Part shown: positions 52,676 through 61,046 of the stretch, piece after piece
Position numbering within the stretch: the first letter of the stretch is position 1
Layout: each line of letters opens with the position of its first letter
Source: Spirochaetales bacterium
GTDB taxonomy: Bacteria; Spirochaetota; Spirochaetia; JABEVK01
Reading direction: 5' to 3'
NCBI GenBank assembly: GCA_947478845.1
Contig: CANJXC010000001.1
Coordinates: forward strand, 186,001 to 250,000
DNA length: 64,000 nucleotides
Notes under the pieces: generated by a model
The model's input: only the letters and a program-made list of their open reading frames with translations
What the model was told of the DNA's origin: nothing
Databases searched by the model: none
Made by a program: the position numbers and the translations under genes

Positions 52676-54394
52676 ATGGTTGGAATCTACTGCCGAGTAT
52701 CGACGAAGCGACAAATGAAGGCGAATGCAGAAGGTGACGCTGACGAACTTGGCTCGCTGCAAGTACAAATGTCCCAAGGAATCAGCTTCGCCAATTCCCT
52801 CGGTGAATCATATGAAGTCTACAAGGAACAGAAGTCCGGGAAGAATATCGACCGGCAAGATTACCTCCGGCTAATGAAGGACATCAGCACCGGTCAGGTA
52901 AAAGCACTCTGGGTCAAGAAAGTAGATCGCTCCTCACGAGATTTCACCGACGGAGTTTCGCTCCTTCAAGCCCTCCAACTTCACAAAGTTCGACTCTTCG
53001 AGGGTTGCCAAAACAACTCGGAAATAGACCTAACCGATGCTTCAGCGGTAGCAATGACGCAAATAAAATATGTCTTTGCCGAACTTGAAAGAAAGACAAT
53101 TGAGCAGCGTACCGACGAGTTCCTGAAGAAGATGATAGATGCAGGGAGAAGGAAGTTCTGTTACGTCTACGGCTATCAGTATGAATATCGAGCCGACGGG
53201 AAGAAGTACCCAATAATTCAAGAAGTGGAAGCAGAGGTAGTGAAGCTCATCTACAAGATGTATGAAGATGGAAAGTCGTTCACTGACATAACGAGATTTC
53301 TAAATGAGTCAACAAACTACAAACCAAAAAAAACTGGCTGGAAATACAAGAGCGGTCCAAAAAAAGGACAGGTTCAAACGCCAAAGTTTGACGCCAATAC
53401 TATTTCGAAGATCCTACACCGACCAGAATACATTGGAAAGACGAAGGATACGAAGGGTAACCTAATTCCATCGATCTACCCAGCGATTATTATTGATGAA
53501 TTGGCATGGTTTCGGATTCAGGAAAGTATTGATCAAAACACATTGCTCCGGGTGCGAAAACATATCCATGTTGCTCAGAATTTGGTATCGGGTCTTGTTC
53601 GTTGCCCAAGATGCGGTGCTGGGTATTTCTTCCATAAGACAACAATGCGCCACGGCAAAGATGTTGAATACAACACATACATGCATAAAGCATTCACGGA
53701 GACACAGCGAGCTTGCGAGAACTCCCCCAAAAACTTGGTTGCGCACTACCTTGATAGCCTAGTCATCCATATTTATGAAACACTCATCCTTAACCGAGCC
53801 GACTTCCTCAAGTTCGCTCAAAGGCAAAAGTCAGAGATCCTTCTGACAATCGCAAAGCTGAATGAACAGGCTGAAGAAATCGAAAAGGAACTCGAAGCTG
53901 TAAAGCAAGAGCAGAACCGACTCATCGCCGCAATTATTAAAGGGTCAATTGATGAAGAAGATGCTGTAGTCTGGAAAGTCAAACTCAAGAAGCAGGCAAG
54001 TATGCTTTCTGACAAGGCATTGTCGATGAGATCGGAAGCCCGAATGCTTACCACAAACGAACACGCTGCTTTCAGGATATTGCAGGAAGAGGAAATGCTC
54101 AGCTTCAATAAATTGTCGGTAAAGCAGCAGAGAGAGCTGCTGGGCGCACGGCTTCACCTCGAACTTGAAGCGGGTGTCCTAACAATCACCTCACTTATCG
54201 GAAGCAAATTCTGTCTCGATGTTTCGAAGTTCAAAGCCAAGTGCGATCATGTTGAGAAGACTCTCGCTGATAACCCAAAGCTGTTCTACGGAAAAAACGT
54301 TGCTCCGAACGACCAAGCTTATCAAAAAAATCGACATCGTCTTTGGGTTTTGAAGTACATTCAGCTTTATGGACGCAAGATCACCTATCTATAG
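52676..54394 (+). CDS. Large serine recombinase (integrase of island 2)
   Basis: A 572-residue recombinase. The resolvase domain (about 1-150) has the nucleophile in IYCRVSTKRQ and the Arg-rich KKVDRSSRDF. The Recombinase DNA-binding domain follows (about 170-310, YGYQYEYRADGKK to LHRPEYIGKT). A zinc ribbon (CPRCGAGYFFH, distal C in RACEN) and a coiled coil (about 385-430) complete the LSR layout. It begins 45 bases after the radC break, as expected for the integrase at the end of its own element. Confidence 0.95.
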   Translation: MVGIYCRVSTKRQMKANAEGDADELGSLQVQMSQGISFANSLGESYEVYKEQKSGKNIDRQDYLRLMKDISTGQVKALWVKKVDRSSRDFTDGVSLLQALQLHKVRLFEGCQNNSEIDLTDASAVAMTQIKYVFAELERKTIEQRTDEFLKKMIDAGRRKFCYVYGYQYEYRADGKKYPIIQEVEAEVVKLIYKMYEDGKSFTDITRFLNESTNYKPKKTGWKYKSGPKKGQVQTPKFDANTISKILHRPEYIGKTKDTKGNLIPSIYPAIIIDELAWFRIQESIDQNTLLRVRKHIHVAQNLVSGLVRCPRCGAGYFFHKTTMRHGKDVEYNTYMHKAFTETQRACENSPKNLVAHYLDSLVIHIYETLILNRADFLKFAQRQKSEILLTIAKLNEQAEEIEKELEAVKQEQNRLIAAIIKGSIDEEDAVVWKVKLKKQASMLSDKALSMRSEARMLTTNEHAAFRILQEEEMLSFNKLSVKQQRELLGARLHLELEAGVLTITSLIGSKFCLDVSKFKAKCDHVEKTLADNPKLFYGKNVAPNDQAYQKNRHRLWVLKYIQLYGRKITYL

Positions 54395-54402
54395 CATGGA
54401 AG

Positions 54403-54756
54403 ATGCAATTTATGAGTTTCGATTTCGGTCTTTTTCGAAATCTATCTACCCGCCTCTTCCAAGTCCTCGAATACCGCGAGCTGTGTCGAGCCCTCAGAAG
54501 TGACATCCCGCCCCGCTCATTCTTGGAGGATCTCAGCCTCTATACCGCTGAAAATTTCGCGGATGAACAACTCCGCATAAGGGGATACTCAGAACCCGAG
54601 ATGCTTTGGGGATCATCGTTGTGGAATGGCTACAAGTACCAAAATTTATCTTCTCAGCTTGTCAGAAACCTGCTACGTAGTAAGAAGCCCACCAGAGACC
54701 ATCAGAAGAACGCCGGAGCAGAACACATCAAACTCGTGCCCAGACATCAACTGTAG
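54403..54756 (+). CDS. Hypothetical protein
   Basis: A 117-residue frame from ATG 54403 (or ATG 54412, nearer a GGAAG site), just after the recombinase. It has no recognised domain, signal or membrane segment, and the last 30 residues are rich in Lys, Arg and His. It could be a real accessory gene or a chance frame; codon usage gives no strong answer. Confidence 0.35.
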   Translation: MQFMSFDFGLFRNLSTRLFQVLEYRELCRALRSDIPPRSFLEDLSLYTAENFADEQLRIRGYSEPEMLWGSSLWNGYKYQNLSSQLVRNLLRSKKPTRDHQKNAGAEHIKLVPRHQL

Positions 54757-54866
54757 CCCTTCCCGGCTCGTCCCGAGGGTGCGACAGCCCCAAATGCCAA
54801 TGATGGAAGAGCCGTGCTGCAAGAGCAGGGTGTACTGTCCACGCTCGCGGCAGGGGCGAAAGTGAC

Positions 54867-54891
54867 AAAAAAAGCCAAGGTTTCCCTTGGC
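54867..54891 (-). terminator. Rho-independent terminator for the ART-like gene
   Basis: A 7-bp perfect stem (54874-54880 with 54885-54891) with a GAAA loop on the minus strand, followed by seven Ts (54867-54873). It lies 15 bases beyond the stop of the minus-strand gene at 54906. Confidence 0.85.
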
Positions 54892-54905
54892 TTTGGTCGA
54901 GGACA

Positions 54906-55472
54906 TCAGGCTGAGAGCCTTTCAACCGTCAGCCTTTTGCTCCGAATTGACGGAAGACGCCGGGGTTCGATCACGATCTCCGCCTCGTTCCGAGAGTCGG
55001 AAAAGAACGCAATCTCCTCGGGTTTGAACTCGCACCGATACAACGTGGGCTCAGTTGGAGGAAGAAAACCAACTTCACCGGTTCCAGCGAAGTACCGCAC
55101 GTTCCTCGTGGCGAACCAGATTGCCCGTTCTTTTGAAAGTGTCCATGAGCAACCAATCACGTTCAATTCCTTCCCAAAAGGGAGTCCCCGGTAAGCGACA
55201 TACTTTCCTTCCTCGTTTGGCGAAGGGAGTTTCTCACCAGCCGCGATCAGCTTCTGGCTATCTGCGAGAAGGAACGCCTCGATCCACGGGAACCTACCGT
55301 CCTGCAGTCCAAAGGGTGGACATTGACCGGTTTCTGCCGTTTGCCATGTTTCCACCAGCAACCTCTCGAACTTCTTCGAGGTTTTGAAGGTTGCAAGGTT
55401 GTCCAAGAAGAACTGTGCCTTCTCATGACCTCCCAGAAAATTGTACTTTGCCATCGCTTGATTCAGATTCAT
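54906..55472 (-). CDS. Predicted ADP-ribosyltransferase-fold protein
   Basis: A 188-residue protein with a strong AGGAGG site before ATG 55472. Three blocks recall arginine-type ADP-ribosyltransferases: YRGLPFG (Arg), GCSWTLSKERAIWFATR (the S-x-T block) and NEAEIVIEP (E-x-E with the catalytic Glu). Spacing fits the R-S-E pattern. Phages and mobile elements encode such enzymes to modify host or rival proteins. No antitoxin is obvious, and the assignment is from motif reading alone. Confidence 0.6.
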   Translation of the reverse strand: MNLNQAMAKYNFLGGHEKAQFFLDNLATFKTSKKFERLLVETWQTAETGQCPPFGLQDGRFPWIEAFLLADSQKLIAAGEKLPSPNEEGKYVAYRGLPFGKELNVIGCSWTLSKERAIWFATRNVRYFAGTGEVGFLPPTEPTLYRCEFKPEEIAFFSDSRNEAEIVIEPRRLPSIRSKRLTVERLSA

Positions 55473-55576
55473 ATATTCCTCCTAAACTTCCTGCGTCTAC
55501 TAAGAGACGGTTTTCGTAAAATGTAGTTACTCGACCTACTCCTATTGGTCTCTGTACGAGAACAAAGAAGCTCCTT

Positions 55577-55897
55577 CTACATCGCCAACGGCGAGTATTT
55601 ATCTGCGATACGATACGTGAAATGAAACCTTCCCAAGTGATTGACTGATTTCTCAGAAATGATCTTCCGCTGAAATCCGAAGTAGACTTTCGAGTGGACA
55701 AAGAACGACCCCGAACGATAGAGATGGAACTCAACCCCTCGTTCATCCTTTTCAGTCCAGACATACCGCAATCTTCCCAAGCGAAATAACTTCTTCATCA
55801 AGGCATTTCTGGTCTCGTAGAGTTCGTTTCGCGCACACCGTTCGAATGTTGTAGTCAGCTGAATTGAGACTTTTCGGATTTCATCGATTTCATCCAT
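55577..55897 (-). CDS. Hypothetical protein of island 2
   Basis: A 106-residue protein from ATG 55897 with a GGAGGAATCAA site. The N-terminal half is a charged helix pair; the C-terminal half has alternating strands (FHLYRSGSFFVHSKVYFGFQ). No family is recognised. It precedes the ART-like gene on the same strand and a structured leader lies just upstream. Confidence 0.6.
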   Translation of the reverse strand: MDEIDEIRKVSIQLTTTFERCARNELYETRNALMKKLFRLGRLRYVWTEKDERGVEFHLYRSGSFFVHSKVYFGFQRKIISEKSVNHLGRFHFTYRIADKYSPLAM

Positions 55898-55930
55898 TTG
55901 ATTCCTCCGTATGTACGACGTCTGGAAATA

Positions 55931-55977
55931 TTTGGGCGTGGCTGTCTCCACAACGTGGTTTTTCAACCACGCCCAAA
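55931..55977. repeat. Compound inverted repeat upstream of hypothetical gene
   Basis: An 11-bp perfect inverted repeat (55931-55941 with 55967-55977) encloses a second hairpin with a 7-bp stem and 4-base loop (CGTGG at about 55954 with CCACG before 55972). The two can form mutually exclusive structures. A further 7-bp hairpin (56003-56009 with 56015-56021) lies 25 bases away. It sits in the leader of the 55897 gene, so attenuation or an RNA regulator is possible. Confidence 0.55.
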
Positions 55978-56038
55978 CGGAGTCTTCTCCCGCTCTCCTA
56001 CGCTCGCGGCTCACCCGCGAGGTAGTTCGAGTACTGTG

Positions 56039-56350
56039 CTAGTTGCTTTCGCTTGGCGGTGTGTACTTCATTCCGAACTTCGTCGAAGTCTTCTCTAGTT
56101 CGGCGATGATCTTCTTTGTGAAGTCCTCTTGATAAGCCCTATAGAACCGTTCAAATACGGCGCGGTTCCTGTGCTCATAGACGACCTCGTGGCTCGAATA
56201 ACCCTTACGGTTGATCTTGAACTCCAGATCCGCCGCATCTTCCGACCTAATTGGCGCGATGCAGACCTCGCCACCCTTGTATCCGACGACCAAGGTGTAC
56301 TTGGGCTGGTTGGACACGGCATTCTTACTGACAGTTTTCGCAAAATTCAT
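56039..56350 (-). CDS. Hypothetical protein of island 2
   Basis: A 103-residue protein from ATG 56350 with a GGAGGATCT site. A strand region (YTLVVGYKGGEVCIAPI) is followed by a long charged helix. Unknown family. Its strong ribosome site matches those of the neighbouring minus-strand genes, which suggests a shared style of expression on this element. Confidence 0.6.
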   Translation of the reverse strand: MNFAKTVSKNAVSNQPKYTLVVGYKGGEVCIAPIRSEDAADLEFKINRKGYSSHEVVYEHRNRAVFERFYRAYQEDFTKKIIAELEKTSTKFGMKYTPPSESN

Positions 56351-56459
56351 AGATCCTCCATACGCGTCATTCGCGATTTATTTGGAAATAGCCTCCCCTT
56401 CGCTCATGGCAACGCCTGAGCCTGTGAACATGAGACAAGTCAAACTGACCGCATAGAGA

Positions 56460-56495
56460 GTCCCACGTGGGTTATAAAGCGTCCCCACGTGGGAC
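56460..56495. promoter_or_regulatory. Tandem CCCACGTGGG operator-like palindromes
   Basis: Two copies of the 10-bp palindrome CCCACGTGGG (56462-56471 and 56484-56493) are 22 bp apart, close to two helical turns, which would suit a pair of bound dimers. The outer GT/AC flanks extend the symmetry to a 12-bp inverted repeat. No ligand is known. Confidence 0.55.
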
Positions 56496-56827
56496 AGGTG
56501 CCGGTGCGACTGCGGGCATCTCGCAGATTTGAAGGGCGGTAGGCGACTGAAGCTGATTCCCGGAAGGTGCCCCACCTACAGGATCGGGGCTGTTCTCTTC
56601 AGTCGCTTGCTGATTTCTTTGGGATGACGTTGCCGCCACCGTGATTTGTAGTGTATCAACCTTTTCGACTATGGTCAAGTACATATGATGATATATTGAT
56701 ACCTGAAGACCAGTTTCAAGACATGAGAGAGCCGCTGGATGGGTACTATTTGACAAAAGCTCTTCTGATCTGGAGTGCGATGACACGTTAACTCTATGGC
56801 ATATGGGTATTTAACATACTGCCACTC

Positions 56828-56868
56828 TTGACAAATGTATCAACATGACATAACAATATTGATATGTA
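56828..56868 (+). promoter_or_regulatory. Promoter with overlapping TGTATCAA sites
   Basis: TTGACA (56828-56833) matches the -35 consensus and a weak TAACAAT lies about 17 bp downstream. Sites TGTATCAA (56836-56843) and TTGATATGTA (56859-56868) overlap and flank the boxes. The same motif pair occurs at 56652-56659 and 56696-56702. The gene starts 27 bases further on. Confidence 0.45.
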
Positions 56869-56894
56869 TGGATTCTGAAGAAAATGGAGGGAAA

Positions 56895-57620
56895 ATGAAA
56901 CTTTTCTGCAAGAAGTGCTACGAGGATGGTGTCAGGGGTGGGAAATCCGTCTTTCGTCGTACTCCCTCCATGCGACCCGGCTGGTCAGAACCTGAGGACT
57001 ACTTCATTTTGTCCCAAACTCATGAGAAGCATGAGCAAATGAGGACTACACTCCCGGCATGGATGGTAGATGCTGCCATTGCAGCCTCTTTGGATGCCGT
57101 GGCGGCGAATGATCACTTAATGGAGGGGATAGCCATTGCACGCGCTGGTGCCCGTGAAACTAGCGTCATACCCGCCACGCCTAGAGACGACGCAATCAAG
57201 ACCAGAGACGCCGTAGCTCGACAGATCAATGCAGGCGTCGAGGAGCTCTTGGGGTTCAGGCAGTTTCCTGCCGTCATGGAGCAACTGAGGGCGAAACTGA
57301 AGTCTCTTGCGGTCGAGCATGACCAGTTGAATAGGACAATCGAAATAATGCAACCTGCTGACCAGAGTGAAGCCGATCATCGGCGCAAGCTGGAAATGTG
57401 GGAACGGTTCAAGCTTACCAAGGTTGAAAAGCCCGAGGACTATGTGGATCACATCCTAATCACCGACAAGTCTCTGGAGATTCACTTCAATATCGAGTTG
57501 GTCATTTGTTTGGAACTCCCCAAAAAAGTCTCGAAGACTGACAGGAAGTTCAAGGCTACGATTCTCCGATCTGGCTTCGAGTACTTTGAATCCAATAGGG
57601 ACTTTGAACTAAACCTCTAG
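56895..57620 (+). CDS. Hypothetical protein with Cys-rich start
   Basis: A 241-residue protein from ATG 56895 with a GGAGGGAAA site. The N-terminus has a CKKC pair (FCKKCYEDG) that could bind zinc. The middle is a long helical, possibly coiled-coil region (VMEQLRAKLKSLAVEHDQL). The end is strand-rich (DHILITDKSLEIHFNIELV), recalling the terminal segment of large serine recombinases, though weakly. Function unknown. Confidence 0.6.
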   Translation: MKLFCKKCYEDGVRGGKSVFRRTPSMRPGWSEPEDYFILSQTHEKHEQMRTTLPAWMVDAAIAASLDAVAANDHLMEGIAIARAGARETSVIPATPRDDAIKTRDAVARQINAGVEELLGFRQFPAVMEQLRAKLKSLAVEHDQLNRTIEIMQPADQSEADHRRKLEMWERFKLTKVEKPEDYVDHILITDKSLEIHFNIELVICLELPKKVSKTDRKFKATILRSGFEYFESNRDFELNL

Positions 57621-57628
57621 TCTCCCAG

Positions 57629-58102
57629 TCAGAGCCCCTGCCGCTTAGGTGCCGAAAGCAGAGCATTCAGACTTGCGCCGAAGTTTTTTATTTCCCGCTC
57701 CCGTTTCCAGACCGCTTCCGTCGGGTAGCCACTCATATAGATACCGCACGTGGACTCCAGATCATCGATGAGCTCGATGATTCTCTTCAAGTGAGACAAC
57801 CACGTGTCACCGCCCTCTTGTAGCTCATCATGCGCCGTCACGATTTCAACGGCGGTCTCAGCGGCAACTACGATTCCTTCCCACGAACAGGCGACGCGTA
57901 AAAACTTGGATCTCTCAACCGGATAGAAATTGAACTGACGCCGCCCAAATGTAAGCGCATAAGGCTCCTGAAAAAATTGGAAGCCAATCGAACGAAGATG
58001 AGTTGACCACTCTTTTGGCGGAAGGCGTCGAGGATTGCGGTTGGTGCTTTCCGGGGCGTCGTACTCATCGGTATCCAATATCTCTGTAGGTTCAAAAGCC
58101 AT
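57629..58102 (-). CDS. Hypothetical protein of island 2
   Basis: A 157-residue acidic protein from ATG 58102 with a CAGGAGG site. It has a possible helix-rich core (VVAAETAVEIVTAHDELQE) and no signal or membrane segment. It ends ten bases after the convergent 241-residue gene. Unknown family. Confidence 0.6.
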   Translation of the reverse strand: MAFEPTEILDTDEYDAPESTNRNPRRLPPKEWSTHLRSIGFQFFQEPYALTFGRRQFNFYPVERSKFLRVACSWEGIVVAAETAVEIVTAHDELQEGGDTWLSHLKRIIELIDDLESTCGIYMSGYPTEAVWKREREIKNFGASLNALLSAPKRQGL

Positions 58103-58710
58103 TACTACCTCCTGTACGAAATTAACTTGGAGGCGTGATTCGCTTCTTTCCAAATTCTAGAAGTTTTCTAGGATGTTTCGTGCTGATCTCCTTATTAATA
58201 GGAAACGACGCTACTGCGTCCAGCGAGCGGCAGCGAGCTGCTGTTGAATGATGATGAACCGGTAATCCTTGGCATTTAACACATTCAACGTTCGGACTGA
58301 TGTTCAACTTAATACTTCGAAGTAAATTTCATATCACCGAGGATCTTGAACCAAATTCCTGTTTCAAGGTTGATGGACTTGCAAGTTTCAAATCTCTTCC
58401 CTTACTCTCAAGTATCAGAGCAATCAAATATTCTTCTACTCCAAACCTCAAGACGAGTAGAAATTCTATCATAGCCCACGAAGTGGACTGCTCTTTGAGT
58501 ATTCATATACTATATTCCTATTCAGTTATTCTTATCAGTATTGTTAGTAGTGGTACAAGAACGACCAAGTAGGATAGCAAGTAATACCTAGAGACTCCCA
58601 GAAACAGCTAGCCGACGTTTCAGTATCGTTCGATAGCCATTCAGAAACAACCAATCAATTTTCAAAAACCTCAGGTGTTTGAGCATAGTTAATTTCGAGG
58701 AGAATTAATT
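58103..58710. other. AT-rich gene-free stretch
   Basis: About 600 bases, visibly more AT-rich than the neighbours, especially after 58300. The only frame (58300-58572) has no ribosome site and looks non-coding. It lies directly upstream of a replication- or regulator-type gene, so it could hold an origin or control region. I see no iterons. Confidence 0.45.
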
Positions 58711-59640
58711 ATGCCAACAATGCCCAAGGCTTCCCAGTACGAATTCAAGGTCAAGCTTCCGTTTTTGACCTATCGGCTGATTCAGGAGAAAAAACTCGAT
58801 GCGAGAGATGTTCTGGTCTACTTGTCCATTACAGGAGACAAGAACGGATTCTTAAAGTCGGAACGAAGTATTTCTGTTTCAACTGGACTGTCACGTTCTG
58901 TGATTCAAAAAGCAATCGCACGTCTAGAAAAGGAGAAACTCGTTAGTACGATACGAGAGTTCCGTGTGGACAAAGTAAAGATCAACGGTAAGATCGTTGA
59001 AAGAACGAATAGGTACTACCGATTCAGCAATTTAGTTCCGTTCTTTACTAAGCAAGCGAATACTGGTCAAAAGTTCCGTTTCGTTTTGAAGTTCATTCTT
59101 GATTTGAAGACTAGTGCTAAAGACTTCGAGCTGACTCGCCGGGAAAAATACAAACTCGAAACCCGCAAAGGCGAACAGCTGACATCAATTGACACTTGTG
59201 TGTTCATTTTTTACTTGAGCAGAAACCCTGCGAAACACAAAGTGAATTTCACTCGTGACTCAGCCAAGGCAGGCATTTCCCGGAAAGTATTCGTGAAGTC
59301 ATTCAGAAAGCTTCAGGAGCTTCGCTTCCTGCGGATGTCACAAAGTACGCGTCACTTTGCATTTTCCACTGATCACGTTTATGATTTCGTTAAACGTCGT
59401 AACGGTCTTCTTGGGGCGATGCAAAGTCCTAAAGTAGCTCACGGAATCATGGAAGACCACTGCCTCTCAGAAATGGATCTGTCGATTTTCAGGCTCAAAG
59501 TGGAGGAGGAGCCTTCATTCTCCAAATTGAGGGGATATCGGGTGGAAGTCCATAACTTTTTCGATGCGGGGCAGATAACGGAAGAACAGAAGGACTGGTT
59601 GTTTGATTTGATCGCAGCGAAAGAGAAAGACCCTCTATGA
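58711..59640 (+). CDS. Winged-helix replication/regulator-type protein
   Basis: A 309-residue protein from ATG 58711 with a GAGGAG site. Residues about 25-90 form a helix-turn-helix with wing (DVLVYLSITGDKNGFLKS, SISVSTGLSRSVIQKAIARL), like MarR-type or phage replisome-organiser N-termini. A second similar segment appears near 190-215 (SAKAGISRKVFVKSFRKLQ). Two tandem winged helices are typical of plasmid Rep proteins, so replication initiation of the excised element is a reasonable but unproven guess. Confidence 0.6.
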   Translation: MPTMPKASQYEFKVKLPFLTYRLIQEKKLDARDVLVYLSITGDKNGFLKSERSISVSTGLSRSVIQKAIARLEKEKLVSTIREFRVDKVKINGKIVERTNRYYRFSNLVPFFTKQANTGQKFRFVLKFILDLKTSAKDFELTRREKYKLETRKGEQLTSIDTCVFIFYLSRNPAKHKVNFTRDSAKAGISRKVFVKSFRKLQELRFLRMSQSTRHFAFSTDHVYDFVKRRNGLLGAMQSPKVAHGIMEDHCLSEMDLSIFRLKVEEEPSFSKLRGYRVEVHNFFDAGQITEEQKDWLFDLIAAKEKDPL

Positions 59641-59680
59641 GGTGATCAGTCAGTGCCCCGCCATCAGAAGGTGCGAAGCT

Positions 59681-59719
59681 GGCTGACCTGTTGGGATCAA
59701 AAGACCCATCAGGTCAGCC
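59681..59719. repeat. Strong hairpin between convergent genes
   Basis: A 10-bp perfect stem (59681-59690 with 59710-59719), one mismatch and four further pairs, closing on a 9-base loop. It overlaps the last codons of the minus-strand gene at 59714 and lies 40 bases past the plus-strand stop. There is no T run, so it is a factor-dependent terminator or 3' end stabiliser at best. Confidence 0.5.
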
Positions 59720-60175
59720 CCCGCTCTGTAACAGGTGGCACAAAATAATGTATCTATAGCTTTTCAGACAAAAATTGTTTTTCGATTGGAGCAATAGCGG
59801 CTGCCATTGCGCGAACAGATCGAGATTTCGAAGGCAGATCCGACGATCAACCTCGTCTGCAGTGTCGCAACGGGCTTTGGCGGCGTTGAGGTCGTAGATC
59901 GCTTCGGGAATGCCATACTCCTTCTCCTCAACGATTTCGAAAGCGTTTGAAGGGGATTCGCCGAGTATCAGATCGTGATCTTCACCATGGTGGTACACAT
60001 GGAGCTTGTATTCCTCCAGCATGATTTCGTTTCCTTTACGGCGGTATATCGATTTACACCAGCCGAATTCCTGTCCAGTTTCCCTGCCAATTAAGAATTT
60101 GAAGCGGTATTTTTCTGTCAGTTCAAACGGGTCAAGTTCGTCGTCGATATCAAAGTAGTCAGAGGGTTCTTCCAT
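59714..60175 (-). CDS. Hypothetical acidic protein of island 2
   Basis: A 153-residue protein. The first 100 residues are acidic with short strands (EEYKLHVYHHGEDHDLIL); the end is helical with several cysteines. No ribosome site is strong and no family is recognised. It may be translated with the stand-alone recombinase-like gene, 91 bases upstream on the same strand. Confidence 0.5.
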   Translation of the reverse strand: MEEPSDYFDIDDELDPFELTEKYRFKFLIGRETGQEFGWCKSIYRRKGNEIMLEEYKLHVYHHGEDHDLILGESPSNAFEIVEEKEYGIPEAIYDLNAAKARCDTADEVDRRICLRNLDLFAQWQPLLLQSKNNFCLKSYRYIILCHLLQSGG

Positions 60176-60266
60176 GCAGATATCTTGTCAGAACCGTCCA
60201 AATAATGCCGCAATTCGGGCGATTCATGCAGGTTCTGTCACCATCAGGTTAGGCAATAGATCTGAA

Positions 60267-60674
60267 TTATGAGCCGTAGTTCTTGATTCGCTGCATGGCT
60301 TTCCACACTACGTCCCAAGGAACAATGGCAGGATAATGTTGGGAAGGCAGGTATTCACCATCCTGCCAGACCCGACCGCCGAAAATGGGGCGGATTGAAC
60401 CAAGTAGCGTTTTTTGGATAAATCGCTTCCCGGAACGATTGCGAATACCAGCCTCTGCGAGGTGCACAAGCAACAGCGGCACAAGAGTGCTGAGAGGTTG
60501 TGAGGAGGCAGCAACCGTTTCTATCACATACCGAATCACGGCAGCTTCAGACGGAACCTGTTCAATGGCTCCATTGGCTGCAAAGCGGAAACCGTACAAG
60601 CGAGATAATTTTAGAGGCGATGTCTTGGGTTGTTCGATTTCGATTTCCCCAAGCGGGGTTTGAATTGTGGGCAT
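60267..60674 (-). CDS. Stand-alone 'Recombinase' domain protein 1
   Basis: A 135-residue protein without the catalytic resolvase domain. Residues about 28-130 resemble the Recombinase DNA-binding domain of large serine recombinases: LYGFRFAANGAIEQV, EAAVIRYVIE, a helix with LAEAGIRNRSGKRF, and the final RPIFGGRVW with PAIVPWDVVWKAM. It also resembles a second protein at 61256. It could bind att-like DNA as a directionality factor or competitor of the integrase, or be a remnant under selection. Function is inferred from fold likeness only. Confidence 0.62.
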   Translation of the reverse strand: MPTIQTPLGEIEIEQPKTSPLKLSRLYGFRFAANGAIEQVPSEAAVIRYVIETVAASSQPLSTLVPLLLVHLAEAGIRNRSGKRFIQKTLLGSIRPIFGGRVWQDGEYLPSQHYPAIVPWDVVWKAMQRIKNYGS

Positions 60675-60679
60675 TCTGT

Positions 60680-60705
60680 ATCTTGGCGGCAGACAATGCC
60701 AAGAT
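60680..60705. repeat. Hairpin directly upstream of stand-alone recombinase gene 1
   Basis: An 8-bp perfect stem (60680-60687 with 60698-60705) and 10-base loop, ending six bases before the ATG at 60674 on the minus strand. Its 3' arm includes the only possible ribosome site, so translation may be controlled by this fold, or it may be a protein-binding palindrome. Confidence 0.5.
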
Positions 60706-60713
60706 GCCGATTC

Positions 60714-61046
60714 TCAGATATCTTCGGCAAGCATCACCGTAATCGACGGAGTACCATCGACTTCCATAAAGATGTCACGGGGACCATTGGGCAACGGATA
60801 GTCTTTCAATTTGATCATCGAAGGATCATCCTTCAAACCGCGAATCAATGTCCGTAATGCAGTGAAGAATTTCAGCAACTCAGCATCTCTGTCAACTTCG
60901 AATTCAGCTTCCAGATTGAAGCTGATTAGTGTCAAAACTGGGAACCCTGCTTGAATCGCGACAAGTGTGACGTCGATAAGAACTCCGTCCAAGAGTGCAT
61001 CTTCTCTCGAATACTCTGAAATGACGTCGCCAAACAAGTCGTCCAT
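60714..61046 (-). CDS. DUF6573-like hypothetical protein
   Basis: A 110-residue protein. The start (DDLFGDVISEYSREDALLDGVLIDVT and then AIQAGFPVLTL) recalls DUF6573-type proteins of mobile elements, which share a tyrosine/arginine-(Q/D)A--DGVL-DV motif. No activity is known for them. It ends 39 bases before the start of stand-alone recombinase gene 1. Confidence 0.6.
   Translation of the reverse strand: MDDLFGDVISEYSREDALLDGVLIDVTLVAIQAGFPVLTLISFNLEAEFEVDRDAELLKFFTALRTLIRGLKDDPSMIKLKDYPLPNGPRDIFMEVDGTPSITVMLAEDI

Larger units (their letters stand above)
56351..56894. other. Regulatory stretch without a convincing gene
   Basis: About 540 bases. It holds a tandem pair of CCCACGTGGG palindromes (56460-56495) and inverted TGTATCAA motifs (56652-56868). 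It also has a consensus -35 TTGACA (56828-56833) upstream of the plus-strand gene at 56895. A minus-strand frame (56472-56786) exists but lacks a ribosome site. Confidence 0.55.

Noticed and set aside
56472-56786. Minus-strand frame rich in Ala, Pro and Gln
   Set aside because: It starts at GTG without a ribosome site and overlaps the operator palindromes. Possibly a 70-residue protein from an internal ATG, but not supported.
58300-58572. 90-codon plus-strand frame in the AT-rich stretch
   Set aside because: No ribosome site; serine-rich translation typical of AT-rich non-coding DNA.
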